A stretch of 64,000 nt of DNA from Nymphaea colorata (lineage: Eukaryota > Streptophyta > Magnoliopsida > Nymphaeales > Nymphaeaceae), in contig NC_045148.1 in assembly GCF_008831285.2 (NCBI RefSeq), positions 20,205,002-20,269,001 of the forward strand. Reading direction: 5' to 3'. Position numbers and translations under genes: made by a program. The notes beneath the pieces are model-generated. The model searched no databases. It was given only the letters and a program-made list of their open reading frames with translations, and was not told where the DNA came from. The number at the start of each line of letters is the position of its first letter. Positions within the stretch are counted from its first letter, which is position 1. This document shows positions 1-11,904 of this stretch, one piece after another.

Positions 1-385
1 GCATTAGGTGTAACTTTAGTAGGGAAAAAGATGGAAAAGGTATGAAACGACCTAATTCCGTGATTCAATTGTGAAATACATTTGTAATGATAATTGCCGG
101 AAAGATTGATGATCATCTACGCTAGTTTTCATTTGTTGCTCCGATAGGAATTAATTGAAGCATACAAGCAATAAGTTAGTATCCCATAAGAATAAATGTT
201 CGAAACAATTTTTGGCTACGCCATTGCAGCTGGAAATATGGATAACTCTGGAACTTGGGCAGAACCTACAAAACACATGTTAAGTTAATTTTGGGCTGTG
301 GATGCTCGAAATACTTGTGTCAGTATATGTCTGAATTTTGCAAAGGCAGTAATAGAAATTGCGGCAACAAGCAACAACCAACTTA

Positions 386-664
<279 letters not shown>

Positions 665-731
665 TTATCCTTTACAGTAATGTTATATAACAGTTAAAAA
701 ATAAAATACAAACTATTTAACGGCCAACAAC

Positions 732-736
<5 letters not shown>

Positions 737-815
<79 letters not shown>
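737..815. repeat. (AT)n microsatellite followed by short (GA)n
   Basis: About 79 bases of uninterrupted AT dinucleotides followed by a short GAGAGAGA run. It lies in the intron between the second and third kinase exons of CRK-A. Such tracts are length-unstable; no function is implied. Confidence 0.95.
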
Positions 816-817
<2 letters not shown>

Positions 818-1383
818 GAGAGAGAGAGGACCAGTGTGCCCTGTTTCTGAAGAACAACACTTGTTACTCAATCAAATGGTGGTATAGATAGACAGCCTTT
901 GCGTTTGTATATCGTGCCATGTCTCATTTTTTGGATGTGAAATCATGAATTTTAAACCATATAATTGGATAGGTGTTAGCCGTTGATTTTCCCCCATTTG
1001 ATTTTCCTTGTTGTACATCAAAAGGACTATGTACAACATCCATGGAACAGTTTGGGTCATTCGAGAAAGATGGTTTTTATGTTTATTCAGCAGATAGCAT
1101 AACTTGTGGCGCATCTACTCCCTTGTTTATTATCATTACCTGAAAATGGCTTCGTGTGTTATGCAGAACTATATTATTCTTAGAATAATTTTCTTTAAAT
1201 TTCTTGGGCGTTTGATACTACGAACTTTATCAGGGTGCACAGACTTATGCGAATTTTACCTATCGTACAACCATAAATCACAAAAAGGAAAATATTTTTA
1301 AGGAAATATTTTACCATTACTATTCATTACATACATTTTTTCCCAGAAAAAAAAACTCAAATTGAAAGATATCGCCTGCCACC

Positions 1384-1640
1384 TTCTTGTAACATCTATG
1401 CTCCCACCACTAAACCTTCAAAACATCCCCATGAGAAAAAACATAACAAATTGTCCAGACTACCGTTAGGCACATATTCATAGATGACACTTTCTCGTAA
1501 CATCTATGCTCCCACCACTAAACCTTCAAACCATCCCTATGGAGAAAAAACATAACAAGGAGAAAATGAAACCATCTTACCGAAGAGAAAATTGTCCAGA
1601 CTACCGTTGGGCACATATTCATAGATGAGTATCTTCTCTT
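1384..1640. repeat. Imperfect tandem duplication spanning a CRK-A exon end
   Basis: Two copies of a segment of roughly 105-145 bases begin near 1384 and 1492. Both share 'aacatctatgctcccacc' and both contain 'tgtccagactaccgtt' with 'gcacatattcatagatga', which encodes the '[11 protein letters not shown]' kinase segment in reverse. The left copy carries only a fragment of that exon, without the coding sequence ahead of it. It is a local duplication of an exon end and adjoining intron in an already decaying gene. Confidence 0.8.
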
Positions 1641-3875
1641 CACCTTCCATAAAGCCTCCTAAAAGTCGGACAAGATTTCTGTCTGCACTTCATTGTCGAA
1701 TTGCTTTGGACCATGCCCTGTATTCCGTGACAGCCTCTTTACAGCTATTTCTAGACCATCCAGTAGTCGGCCCTGACAAACCGATGGTTACTGAAGGAAA
1801 TTAGCAAGCTTAGTAACTTGGTTTCAGTGGCATTTCACTCTCCCTCCCTCTCATTTCCTGACTGATGCTTCCTCACATTTTCATGTGCTGCATTGTTCAA
1901 ACAGAGGGAAAGTAAAGGAGTAGTGAATATATATACCCTGTAAACTGCACCAAATCCTCCTTCCCCGAGCTTATTTCTGAGTGCAAAATTGTTGGTGGAA
2001 GATCTGGTAGTGGCCAGGTCGAATGTTGGTCCGTCCATCGGATCTGCTCTCCTAAAAGCTGAAGAGAAGAACTCCACATGTAAACCAGAAGGTAAACGGG
2101 TTAGTGGTCAGGGTGCTACTCGTCGAGCAAGACAAGGTAAATCTTGCCATTTAGGGATTATATCTATCATCCCAAGAATCCAACATCAAAATTGAGGTGG
2201 AAATATTGAAACATGCATGTTTGAAAAAGTAGTCGTCCAAATCCGTTGCGGGGACGTGTGATTCTAGACCCTGCTATGTTCAAATAGTGTAACGTATCGT
2301 TTTTTATTCTTAAAGTTTTGTGGGCAATTTGCGTTCAGTTGTACGGTTGAATTTTGAAGCTCAGCAAAAAAAATGACTAGATTAGCAGATAGCTGGCGAA
2401 CTATATATATATATAATAACGAAAAAAGGAATATATCATAATTTGACAAAGTTGAAGCCGTCAACTTTAAAAAGATTTATGAAATCAAATTAATATGTAG
2501 ACTTTGGGTAGGAGGAACATAACTGTTGGAAATGTTGCCCAAGGAAGAGGCTGGGAGATAGAGTGACTACCGACCATGTATGATTAAAATGTCAAAATTT
2601 AAGGAGAGTTTGGATAATGAGAACAGTTTGTTACTGTTTCGTAAATTTGTTGATTGATGATAAAAGAGTTGAGGTAGACCAAACGCTCTAGCTCCACAAA
2701 CGCGGGGACCCACCGTGTAATTAATTCACCACATTGGCGGCCACGTGTAATTAATCACGCGCAAAGAAAAGTCGTTCTTGTTTCTACCAACCTTGTTGTT
2801 CCAAGGCTGCCTCCTCTTCTCCCATCCCGCTCAACTTCTTTCTCCAAAAGCAACAAAACTCTCTCTTCCACCAGCAAAACCCACAAATGGCGCATGTAAT
2901 CGCGAGAACCGCAATCAAAACGGAGATGACAATCGCTTTTCCGATTATAATATTGCCCGTCCCTGCGATCCCGTGAGAGTGAGAGAGAATGAGAATTTAA
3001 TTAGCCTGGGAAGAAGATATCCCCGAAGTTATAGAACGAGAGAGGGGGAAAGAGAGAGACTGGCCTGGCATAGTGTTGGATGCGCCATTTGATGGAGGAG
3101 ATGGGGTTGGAGTGGTAGTAATGCCAAAAAAGAGCCGGGTATCATACCTTACACGGCAACTTCCCGTGACAATTTCACAGCCTTCCGCACCGTTGCAAGT
3201 CGATTGAATCTGGGAGCTGAGGTTATTCAAACATTCCTTGCAACCATTGAGGCTGGTGTCCCCGGTGCACTGCACCAGCTCGTATAGCGTCTCTAGGTTT
3301 GTATACGGCATCTCTCCCGTAGCAAACATCGTCCCTGAAGGCTCATTTGTCGCTTTGGAAGTGAGGTTACTCTTCAGCAGGCTTGCCAACTTGTCATACA
3401 AGGCTTTAGGATCTTCCGCTTTGCGATCGGCAGATGAACTAGAAGGAACTTCGACGTTTAGGCTGCCAAAGAAGTCGATGTTGGAGTAGCGGAGCTGGCA
3501 CTCTTCATACCATATGGTTGCATCCAATGAGGCGCCGCAGTATACATGGACGATTTGGTCGGTGGAATTAGAGATGCACTTGTTGCAGGTCTCCTGATCA
3601 ACGTCGCCCCTGCACTGAACCAGGCCCTAAATCCTTTCCGATCCTTCACCTGCGGTGGCCTTGGCAAAACCATGGGGATGGGCAGCGTTTGTCAAGTTAC
3701 TAAAGACGCTGCGCACATTCATTTCGTACTCGCGTTTGGTGGCGTAATCGCCTCCAAAGCAGAGGCTACTGATATAGTTATTGCTGCTCATTGCACGGTC
3801 AATATGGAGGGAATGGTGGAGAAGGAGGAGGAAGCCAACTTTCAACCTGATTAGCCCCATTACAGAGTGAACCAT

Positions 3876-6430
3876 CTCTAGCTACATCTGCTTGCTAGCC
3901 AGGGACTGGGGGAGGACACTCGGGAGTTCGTCCTCTTCATTTGCAGAAGGGGAAAAATTCCAAACCATGCATCTTGAAAGGCCCTCGTCTAAAAGATGAC
4001 TGTCCTGCTGTTATCTTGGCAGACTTTTGAAGCGCATTCAAATTCTTTGAACTACCTTGAGCATGGTTATTTAATAAGGAAGTTGGGACTTCAATGAAAG
4101 CCTCTCTGGGAACTTACGCTCCCCAATTCAATAGGAAAGTTGGGACTCGCTTGAGCTTCCTTCGTCATGCATATTTTATTGTAAATTTTTCTTTTTACTT
4201 GCAGACTTGCTCATTTCTATTTTATGGATATCCAGTGACCAATAATGCAACTCATATACCTTTTCTCCAGAACTACTTACATGCGCCGTTGTGCACGCAA
4301 CTTATATACAACTTAAGAGCAGGTGAGACATATTGGTAATTTTCTAAAAAAACCTTTTTTATAGTCTTTTTATTTTTTCTATTTTCATTTTTATCTTTAG
4401 AATAAGTTTTCTTTTTTAAAATCAATAAAAAGTATTCTTATCATTAACCATTTTACACAAGAAACTTCATGCACTAATATGGTGCATATAACAATGTTCA
4501 TCTTTTCTCAAGGTTTCCAACCTTTTCAACCCATTTTTGGTATCCCTCCTTCTGTAATTGAAATTTATAGGTAATGCCACTTCTATCAATTGCAAGAATA
4601 TTAATTTGCACAAAGTATGCTTACATTATTACACTACTAATTATGCTATAGCTATATATAAATATATATATATATTGCCTATGACTCCAAGCTACCCTTG
4701 CTCCCTTTCCTCACCATTAATGGTACACTGGGCTCTGTGGTCCAATAACTTATCATGGGTTCCAATCCCAGCCAACTTAATCGCCTCCATAGTGGTCACT
4801 TCAATTTTGAACTTTGTGGACCTCAACTTTTCAGACAGTAGTATTGTATAAACTTTCATTTCTTACGGTCCCAATGGTTCAAGAACTAACAATTCCAGCA
4901 GCCAGCTATTTCTTTCCAAAACCTTAATGGCTTTCATTGCTGCCAGCTAAGCTTGGGCCCATGTAATTCAAGCCCCTTTACCTATCCACTCTCTCTAGCC
5001 CAATTGGCTGGGTTAGTAACCACGTGTTTAGTTTGAGTCGTGGAGGATAATGGTATTGAAGAATGTTAATCATGGAATTAGAGGCACTACTAAAGGAACT
5101 GCTGACTAACAGTTAAAGGTTTGAGTTCCCATGTAGTTGTCATCTCTTGATTCATTCAAGCTAAAGCAGTGCTACCAGTTTGAATATACAAGTCAATGAC
5201 ACATTGATTTTGACTTTGTGAGCAATGCATGGGTACAACTGATTGGTTGGGTTAGGTGGTGTACGATAAGCACGTCCTTAGTTTGAATCCTAAAGGATGA
5301 TGTTAACCATGTCCTTAGTTTGAGTCTTGGAGGATGATGGTATAGAAGAATGCTAATCTTGGAATTATAGGCGTTGCTAAAGGAACTGCTGGCTCTTTGG
5401 GAATCACCTTGACTTGCCTGACTCGGTTGCAGTAAAAATACGTCATGACCTGACTCAACCAAGTCGACCAGACCCAGTGACCCAATCAACTGCTAATCCA
5501 AGTTCGAACCACGAGACTCCCTTTTTAACAGGAATATCCATTCGAGGAGAGCTAATGTGGCCCGGTCTCCGGGCTAATTGTGTTTGTTCTTTCTGTTCCA
5601 GCTGGGACATTAAAAACAGAGTGTTCTCTTTTTGGCGTTTAGCAGACCTCTGAATAATTCTGTTATATAATGGACTTTTATCAGGATAAATAGGAAAATG
5701 TGAGTTCCCTTGCTTCCCAAATCGAACGCTGATTTTCCACCTGGTTTTGCCCTTGACTATGATAAATGACTCAGCAGTATTCAAGGCTTTGACAGCTTGA
5801 AATTTTGATTTTAGAATTAAAATTTTGAAAAACAAAATTCCACCTCAAACTGGAATTGCAATGAAAATTTTAGTTATCAACTTCTATAGAATCTTGATTC
5901 TAAAATTGAAAATGATGTGTTATGTAAAACAAGAATTAAAATTATACAACAGATGAATTAAAATTATCACGACACATGCACATTTGATGCATAGAAAATA
6001 TACTGTGCATGGAAGGGATTTTGCACTTTTGGTACGATTTGTACCTTTGTAATCAAACGGAGGTAAAAAATCCCTGCCCAAATCGTGAGACCAGGGTAAA
6101 TTTACCCTGGAACGGGAACTTTGTTTTGCCCGTTAGGACTTCTTCACTTACCGAGCGTATTGTCATCACAGAACAATGCAACGTCATTCTCTTCTCCTTC
6201 GTTTCTCTTTCTCATCACAAAACAGCCAGCGCGGCGATTGAAAACTGCCATCCACAACTCCCTTGCCGTAGACATCTTCACAGATGTCATCGGTCTTCTT
6301 GCAGGAGTAATACCCATTCTGAGGCATCTCTCACACACACTCCTTCATCCCACAATTTCCTCACAACCCAGACGCAAAACTGTAAAAAAAGCCAAAATCC
6401 GAGTGGAAAAAATGACAATGGAAAACGCGT
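3876..6430. other. Intergenic stretch with possible tRNA-related (SINE-like) repeats
   Basis: I see no protein gene here. Most of it is AT-rich. Two similar segments near 5028-5105 and 5312-5392 share 'ggaactgctg' and 'tagtttgagtc' contexts. 'ggctgggttagtaacc' followed by 'gtttgagtcg' (about 5000-5045), and 'ggttccaatccc' near 4760, resemble pol III A and B boxes. These may be degenerate SINE copies; I could not define ends or target duplications. Confidence 0.3.
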
Positions 6431-7239
6431 ATGGTGAGCCCCCTACACTATCATCGCCTTTTCTCCCTCTTCGGCTTTCCCCTTTGTCTCTCTTGCTAGA
6501 GAAGGGGGGTATTTGTTCATTCGCCTCTTTGGCCTCCTGGAGTGCTACTTTCAAACAACCAAAAAAACCGTGGAGTGCTACCTTCGTTTTCTATTTGCCC
6601 TTTTTAGGCTTTTATGATTTTTGTTGTTCGACTCAAGATAGAGGAAGAGAATCCATTAGGTTATGTTAGAGATTCTCCCTTGGTGATGCAAACGTTTATA
6701 TAGTTTCTGTCTACTGTGGGGTACTTTCTCTTTAGCAGGTCATGAAATACTTGTTTCACTGTTGTTGATTATTCCCCAATTTTTATCACTTATGCCTGTG
6801 CTTTTCTGTTATTGAATATTTTTGTTCATTATTGCTAGTGCAACTTCAGTTAGTCTACTAACGGATTGCTATAGCATGAAAAATCGAGAATATTTTATAG
6901 TATTTGTCATCATATGCTGCTTCTCTTTCGTTTCTTGTATTGTTCCTAGAAATCATTATAGGTTATAGTTTCACTGTTACTTATCTGAAGCACTTCGGAC
7001 AAAAGCACTAATGTTTGTGGTCAAATTCATCTTTGGTTTTTGCATTTCCTAATGTATCCATGTAGCTGTTTTTAGTTTATTCTTATGATCTATGATTTGT
7101 CTTTCAGCTTGATGGGGCTGAAATGAAGAAGAAAAATAAAGGTTCTGGTCGTTTTCCAGTTGGTAAGAAGAAAGTGAAGACAACGCTATCAGCACTTGCA
7201 AAGGCAAAAGCTGCACAAGCAATGGAAATTGACAAATGA
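6431..7239 (+). CDS. Possible small two-exon gene for a lysine-rich 44-residue protein
   Basis: Exon 2 (7108-7239) follows a good acceptor (tttgtctttcag) and reads in one frame to TGA at 7237-7239. It encodes a basic peptide containing GSGRFPVGKKKVKT and LSALAKAKAAQAMEIDK. A donor-like GTGAGC at 6434 follows an ATG at 6431-6433; joining them gives Met plus 43 residues, with the start codon being the last three bases of exon 1. A start at the internal ATG (7123) would give 38 residues. The pyrimidine- and A-rich DNA just upstream could be a 5' leader. I do not recognise the protein. The compact lysine/alanine composition and clean reading look gene-like, but this could also be the last exon of a longer or degenerate gene. 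Confidence 0.3.
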
Positions 7240-9068
7240 GATCAGTCTCAAGGATTGGTGGCTCCATTGTACCTCTTTCTGGTTATATGGGAATTTTATT
7301 GTCAGCTATTCATCTTCCCGTCACTGAGCGTCTTAGTGACGGGAAGAAGAAGGTATTTAACTGATATTGTGCACTAAGTGCTTTGTTTTATTTTGCTCTT
7401 GTTACTCAAGCAGCCTCTCCTTGTTAGTTACGAGCTCTGCAAGCTCTGCAATCAATCGTACACAAGATCTACACAAAGATTTTATCCACCCAAAATTTTC
7501 CATGTCCAGTAAACACCTAAGTTTTTTTCTCGAAAAGAAATTCTGGGCCATCAAACATGGCCTGGATTTGCAAAAACTGGAAATTTTTTGCCGTACATTT
7601 TCCTTGCATTTTTTTTCTTGAAGAAAACTCCACCTAAAAAAATTCTGTGCCATCAAACGGGGCCTTAAGGACGGATAAAAAAAATTCTAAAATTCTATAA
7701 TCACAATTTCACTTCCTAGGACAGAATCACAATTTAAGAATTTTTATTCAAGAATGAGCCCATAATTTCAGAATCAACTATTGATAGTGGCTTTAAAGGC
7801 AGGGGGTGACCATAAGAGATCTTTAAAAGTGTACAGAACCAAAAGGAGTCGTAGAAGTCAATCTGATGATATCTTGTGAACCTAAGATGGCTATGGGTAT
7901 GGATATGTAAATCCCTAACAATAGGTATGGAGGCTTAGAGGTTATTTGACAATAAGAACAATGTGCAAGTGCTTTATGAATTTGTCTCAAAATTTGCAGT
8001 AAATTTTAAAACAAATGTCTTATTAATTTACACCAAATTTTGAAGCTGAAATAGATTCATGTAATACTTTCATAATGTCTCTGTTACCAACAACCCCTTA
8101 GAGACTACAATAAATTATCCGGCATATTTGGGGGAGAAGACTGCCCACGGACAGTAAACACGTGAATTGTTTGTTTGTGGGGACTACCTTGGCATGTAGC
8201 GGAAAATTTTGCTGCACAACCTCATATCTAGGGGTGGAGCCAGGAATTTTTTTAGGGGCGGGCCAAATGGAGGTTGGGTTTTGTGGGTTGGATTTGGATA
8301 TGGCCAAACTGAACTCACATTAAAAAAAAAAAAAATTAATTTTTACACTATATATCTATATTTTCATTTGGTTGGGTGGGGCTATGGCCTAGGTGCCCGC
8401 CCCCCCCCCCACCCCGGGGCGCCCCTAACTCATATCGGTTCAAAAGTGTTGACGACCGGATGCTTGCAGGAAGCCGACCAACCGGTGTGGGTGAATTTAG
8501 CTTCCAAAGGGAGGACTTGGTCAAAACCTATGGCTGTATGAGAGATGCAGAATTAGATGGTCTTCGCCTTCCTGGGATCTAGTGAGCTAGGCTTCCTAAA
8601 AAAAACAAGAGGATTCTATTCAATATTGTAGAGCTTCAGGTGTAATTAAACAACATACCAACTCACTTACCATGATATTGCACCATGTACATTTTTTCAT
8701 CGGGACATCTATGCGAGATACTTGTGCCTTTTTATTTCTGCTACAGAATACCAAAAGCACTTATCTCCTTGCATAGTGGATTTGTTGGTGAACCAGACAA
8801 GTTGTAATACTTGCACTACTTCGTTGTCTCTTCTACCATAATAACACCGTGCACCCATTTTCTATTTCATCAGCCCAGAGTGATTAAAATTCAAACTTTA
8901 TATAATTCCCTTAATTCTCTAGACTAACATGCAAAACCCAGAAAGAAATTGTAAATGTTAGATCATAAAATTTGTGTCAATCAAAATACAAGGACTGGGT
9001 TATCACCCCGTGGCCAATCCATCTCCCACAATAATTCCAAATTGAAAAAGGTCTTTAAGTAGCATTTG
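7240..9068. other. Intergenic, old transposon debris
   Basis: No gene seen. Similar short segments at about 7540-7560 and 7645-7665 (ccatcaaacatggcc / ccatcaaacggggcc) look like remnants of one repeat. At 8220-8440 a stretch beginning 'aggggtggagccaggaattt', with a run of C and 'ggggcgcccctaa', resembles a dispersed plant repeat; a similar phrase (ggctgagccagaattttt) occurs near 30182. Neither has ends I can define. Confidence 0.4.
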
Positions 9069-11312
9069 TTATCTAGCTTCAACCTTGGAAATGGTCATAT
9101 CATTTTCAGATTTTGGGACTAAACCACTCCGTGACATGTCTGACTCCGTTCTTGCTGCAGATGAGGCAGTCTTTGAGGTGTCTGAGTACACTCTGCTTCT
9201 CCCCAAAATGAAAGCAGGAGCCGAAGGCGCACGAAGAGTCAAAGAGCTGCTACTGAGCATGAGAACAATAGACGACATTGTTGGCCTTCGTGTTGCATCC
9301 TCCTGAATGCATAGCAACCCAATATGGATGCACCTTGTCACTTCACTTCCGTCGCTTGAATGAGTCAGTGATTCGTCTAATAGTTCAGTTGCCCTGTTTT
9401 CCCTCCACAGCCTCCACGCCTGTGTCATTTCCACATAAACTTAGAAATCTGAAGTAGCATATGTGCATACGAAATTAATCTGTTGTTGCAACAAAATGCT
9501 TACATAGTCAAGCAGGCTTAGACCATATTGTGAATGAGGGAATGAAGAGTTCTTCAGGCCACTAATAGTCTCTAGCATCAAGACTCCAAAGCTGAACACG
9601 TCTGACTTGACAGAAAATTGGCCTTGCATAACATATTCCGGTGCCATGTAGCCACTGACAAGAAAACAAAGTGAGCTCAATTTTTATAATTTGTGGCATT
9701 CCAAACGTTATAGGTCAGTCAGAGAGGTTTCTATATGGGGAAAAGAATGAATTGGCTGAAGTCCTTATGGTGTTAAAGGGATCTTGTTGTTTGTAATTTA
9801 GTGGCATTTTACCAGCGGAGGCCAGTTAGGGAGCATTCTACAGCGAGAAAAAAATGAACTGGCAGAAGCTTACGTAGTATTAAAAACTTTCGTGTACAAG
9901 ATCGGTATTTGACATGGAGGTTAGAATACAGAACTTACTATGTGCCAGCAACTTTACTCGTCTTGCCTTGTGTTTCTTCCACTCCAACAAGGTTTGCCAT
10001 GCCAAACTCTGAGATCTTAGCGGTCATATCCTGATCTAGATGATGATTTTAAGTCGAGAATCTTTATGAAGATAGAGAAGTCCTGTGGCAACGCCAGATG
10101 TTATTTATTCACGTTGATGAAGGGTAAATGAGTGAACGACACAATGCACCAAAGACCACGGCAAATATTCATAAATGGCACTTTCATGAATCTAGGTTAG
10201 TTTTTGGATGATGAAAATGAACTAGTGCATCATTGGACAACCAGGTTGAGGCATAGCCTGTATCTAATTCAATGTTAATCCAGTGAAAGATGCGATCTGG
10301 AAGCACAAGAGGGCATAATAACCGGTAAGAAACAAAAAACAGAAAAAAATTGTTTTGTGAGATTCCACCATATGATTTTGGGAATGCCAATTGAGAGCCT
10401 TCACGAGTAAAACATGGAGGCAGCACTGTTAAGACAGTGGGCACTGTTGTTTTAGTTGCTCAGATAAGGAGAATAGATGGTCGTTCAAGAACGTGAAGCA
10501 GTGTCCTTAATTAGCAATGTCCTTAATTATAATATACCGGTTACCCATCTTAAGAAGGAAATCAAGGTTACTAACAACAGCACATCTAATTACTATTGGT
10601 AACTTGGATGCTGATATCTGCAGAAGACTGGACGCTGTGAAGTCGTTTGGTCCACAAATGAACCGAGATGACTAACCAAATAATAACTTGTCAAGGCTTC
10701 TATTGGGTACGTATTCGTAGATGAGTATCTTTTCCTCCCCTTCAATGCAGCAACCAAGAAGGCGAACCAAGTTCCTGTGCTGAAGCTTTGCCACCAACTT
10801 CACCTCATTCTTGAACTCAGTTGAGCCTTGACCCGAGTTCCTCGACAACCATTTTACTGTTATTTGCTGTCCGTTGACAATTGACCCTGAAGAAATCCCA
10901 TTCAGTTTTTTTTTTTATACTTTTTATGAAATTCTACTGAAATTTATAAAACTGATATTGGTATGCAATCTCAAGTAGATAGGGGACCATTACCTTGTAA
11001 ACAGGACCATACCCTCCCTCCCCAAGTTTGTTGGCATTGGAAAAGTTGTTTGTGGCAGCTCTGATGACGTCCAAGTCAAAAACCAATGAGAAGTTGCTTT
11101 CAATTTCTTCGTCACCATAACCTGAATAGGAATATTTAATCTTAGCAACAGGAATCTTGGCGAAGCTTGGTAATGTTTTTCTTGTTGGCTTTCTTGGAAA
11201 ATAAGAAAAATGTCAGGAGGCATAAAAGTAATGTTGATGGAACCAAGACAGAGACAATGATCATCGTGCTTGTTCTTGACTTGCGGGGACCTGCATGTAT
11301 TTATACGGAAAA

Positions 11313-11892
11313 TGTTGGTGTTCTCCCGCGATTCACACTCAATCCCTCTCTTTTGGTAATGGCAAAATGAAGAGAGGGACCGTAGGCTGCAACACACCAA
11401 CGAGGGAAAGGGCAGAGAGAGGGAGCAGCTGTACACGGGCAGAGAGAGAAGCAAGCTGCGTCTAGGGCAGCGTGAGAGAGAGAAGCAAGCTGCGTCTAGG
11501 GCAGCGTGAGAGAGAGAGTCAAGGACGGCAGGAGAGAGAGAGTAAAGAGCGAGAGAGGGAGGGAGAGAAAGATGGAAACTTTCTTCTCCTCTTTTGGCGT
11601 TAACTTCTCGACAACTCATTTTAGTAAAAAAAGCTAACATTTAAAGAGAATAAAAAAAAACTGAAAAACTTAACGAGTAAGTTTAGCAACTCGTAGATCG
11701 TGCTTTCTCACGATCCCTCCGCTTCAACTTTTTCAGCTTCCACCATTTTCTCCACTCCTTATTAACTGCCCATGATTTGAAACCGCACACACTTTCTCTT
11801 GTTTTCACTTTTCACTCCTTCACGCACTCACGCTTTTCCCACGAGCTCCACACGTTCTTACGAGCTCCTCCACTTCAGGAGTTAGAGCAACA
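11313..11892 (-). repeat. 3' LTR of Copia-A
   Basis: 580 bases, TG to CA. It differs from the partner LTR by about six substitutions (nearly all transitions), one single-base indel and an extra 34-base tandem copy of a segment containing 'gaagcaagctgcgtctaggg' near 11440-11510. That duplication accounts for the length difference (580 against 547). Confidence 0.95.
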
Positions 11893-11904
11893 ATCTCCCC
11901 CCTA
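11893..11904 (-). other. Polypurine tract of Copia-A
   Basis: Read on the minus strand, AGGGGGGAGAT directly precedes the TGTTGC end of the 3' LTR. This is the expected primer site for plus-strand DNA synthesis. The polyprotein stop codon (TAG, 11902-11904) overlaps its start. Confidence 0.9.

Noticed and set aside
737-815. AT tract as promoter or origin
   Set aside because: It lies within a CRK-A intron and is a plain dinucleotide microsatellite.
4720-4780. Possible tRNA gene because of 'ggttccaatccc'
   Set aside because: I could not fold a cloverleaf or find acceptor-stem pairing; at best a tRNA-related repeat.
10990-11640. 216-codon minus-strand open frame running from an LTR into CRK-B
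   Set aside because: It reads through the Copia-A LTR, the junction and two CRK exons in the wrong frame; the true exon frames (TM helix, GEGGYGPVY) differ.
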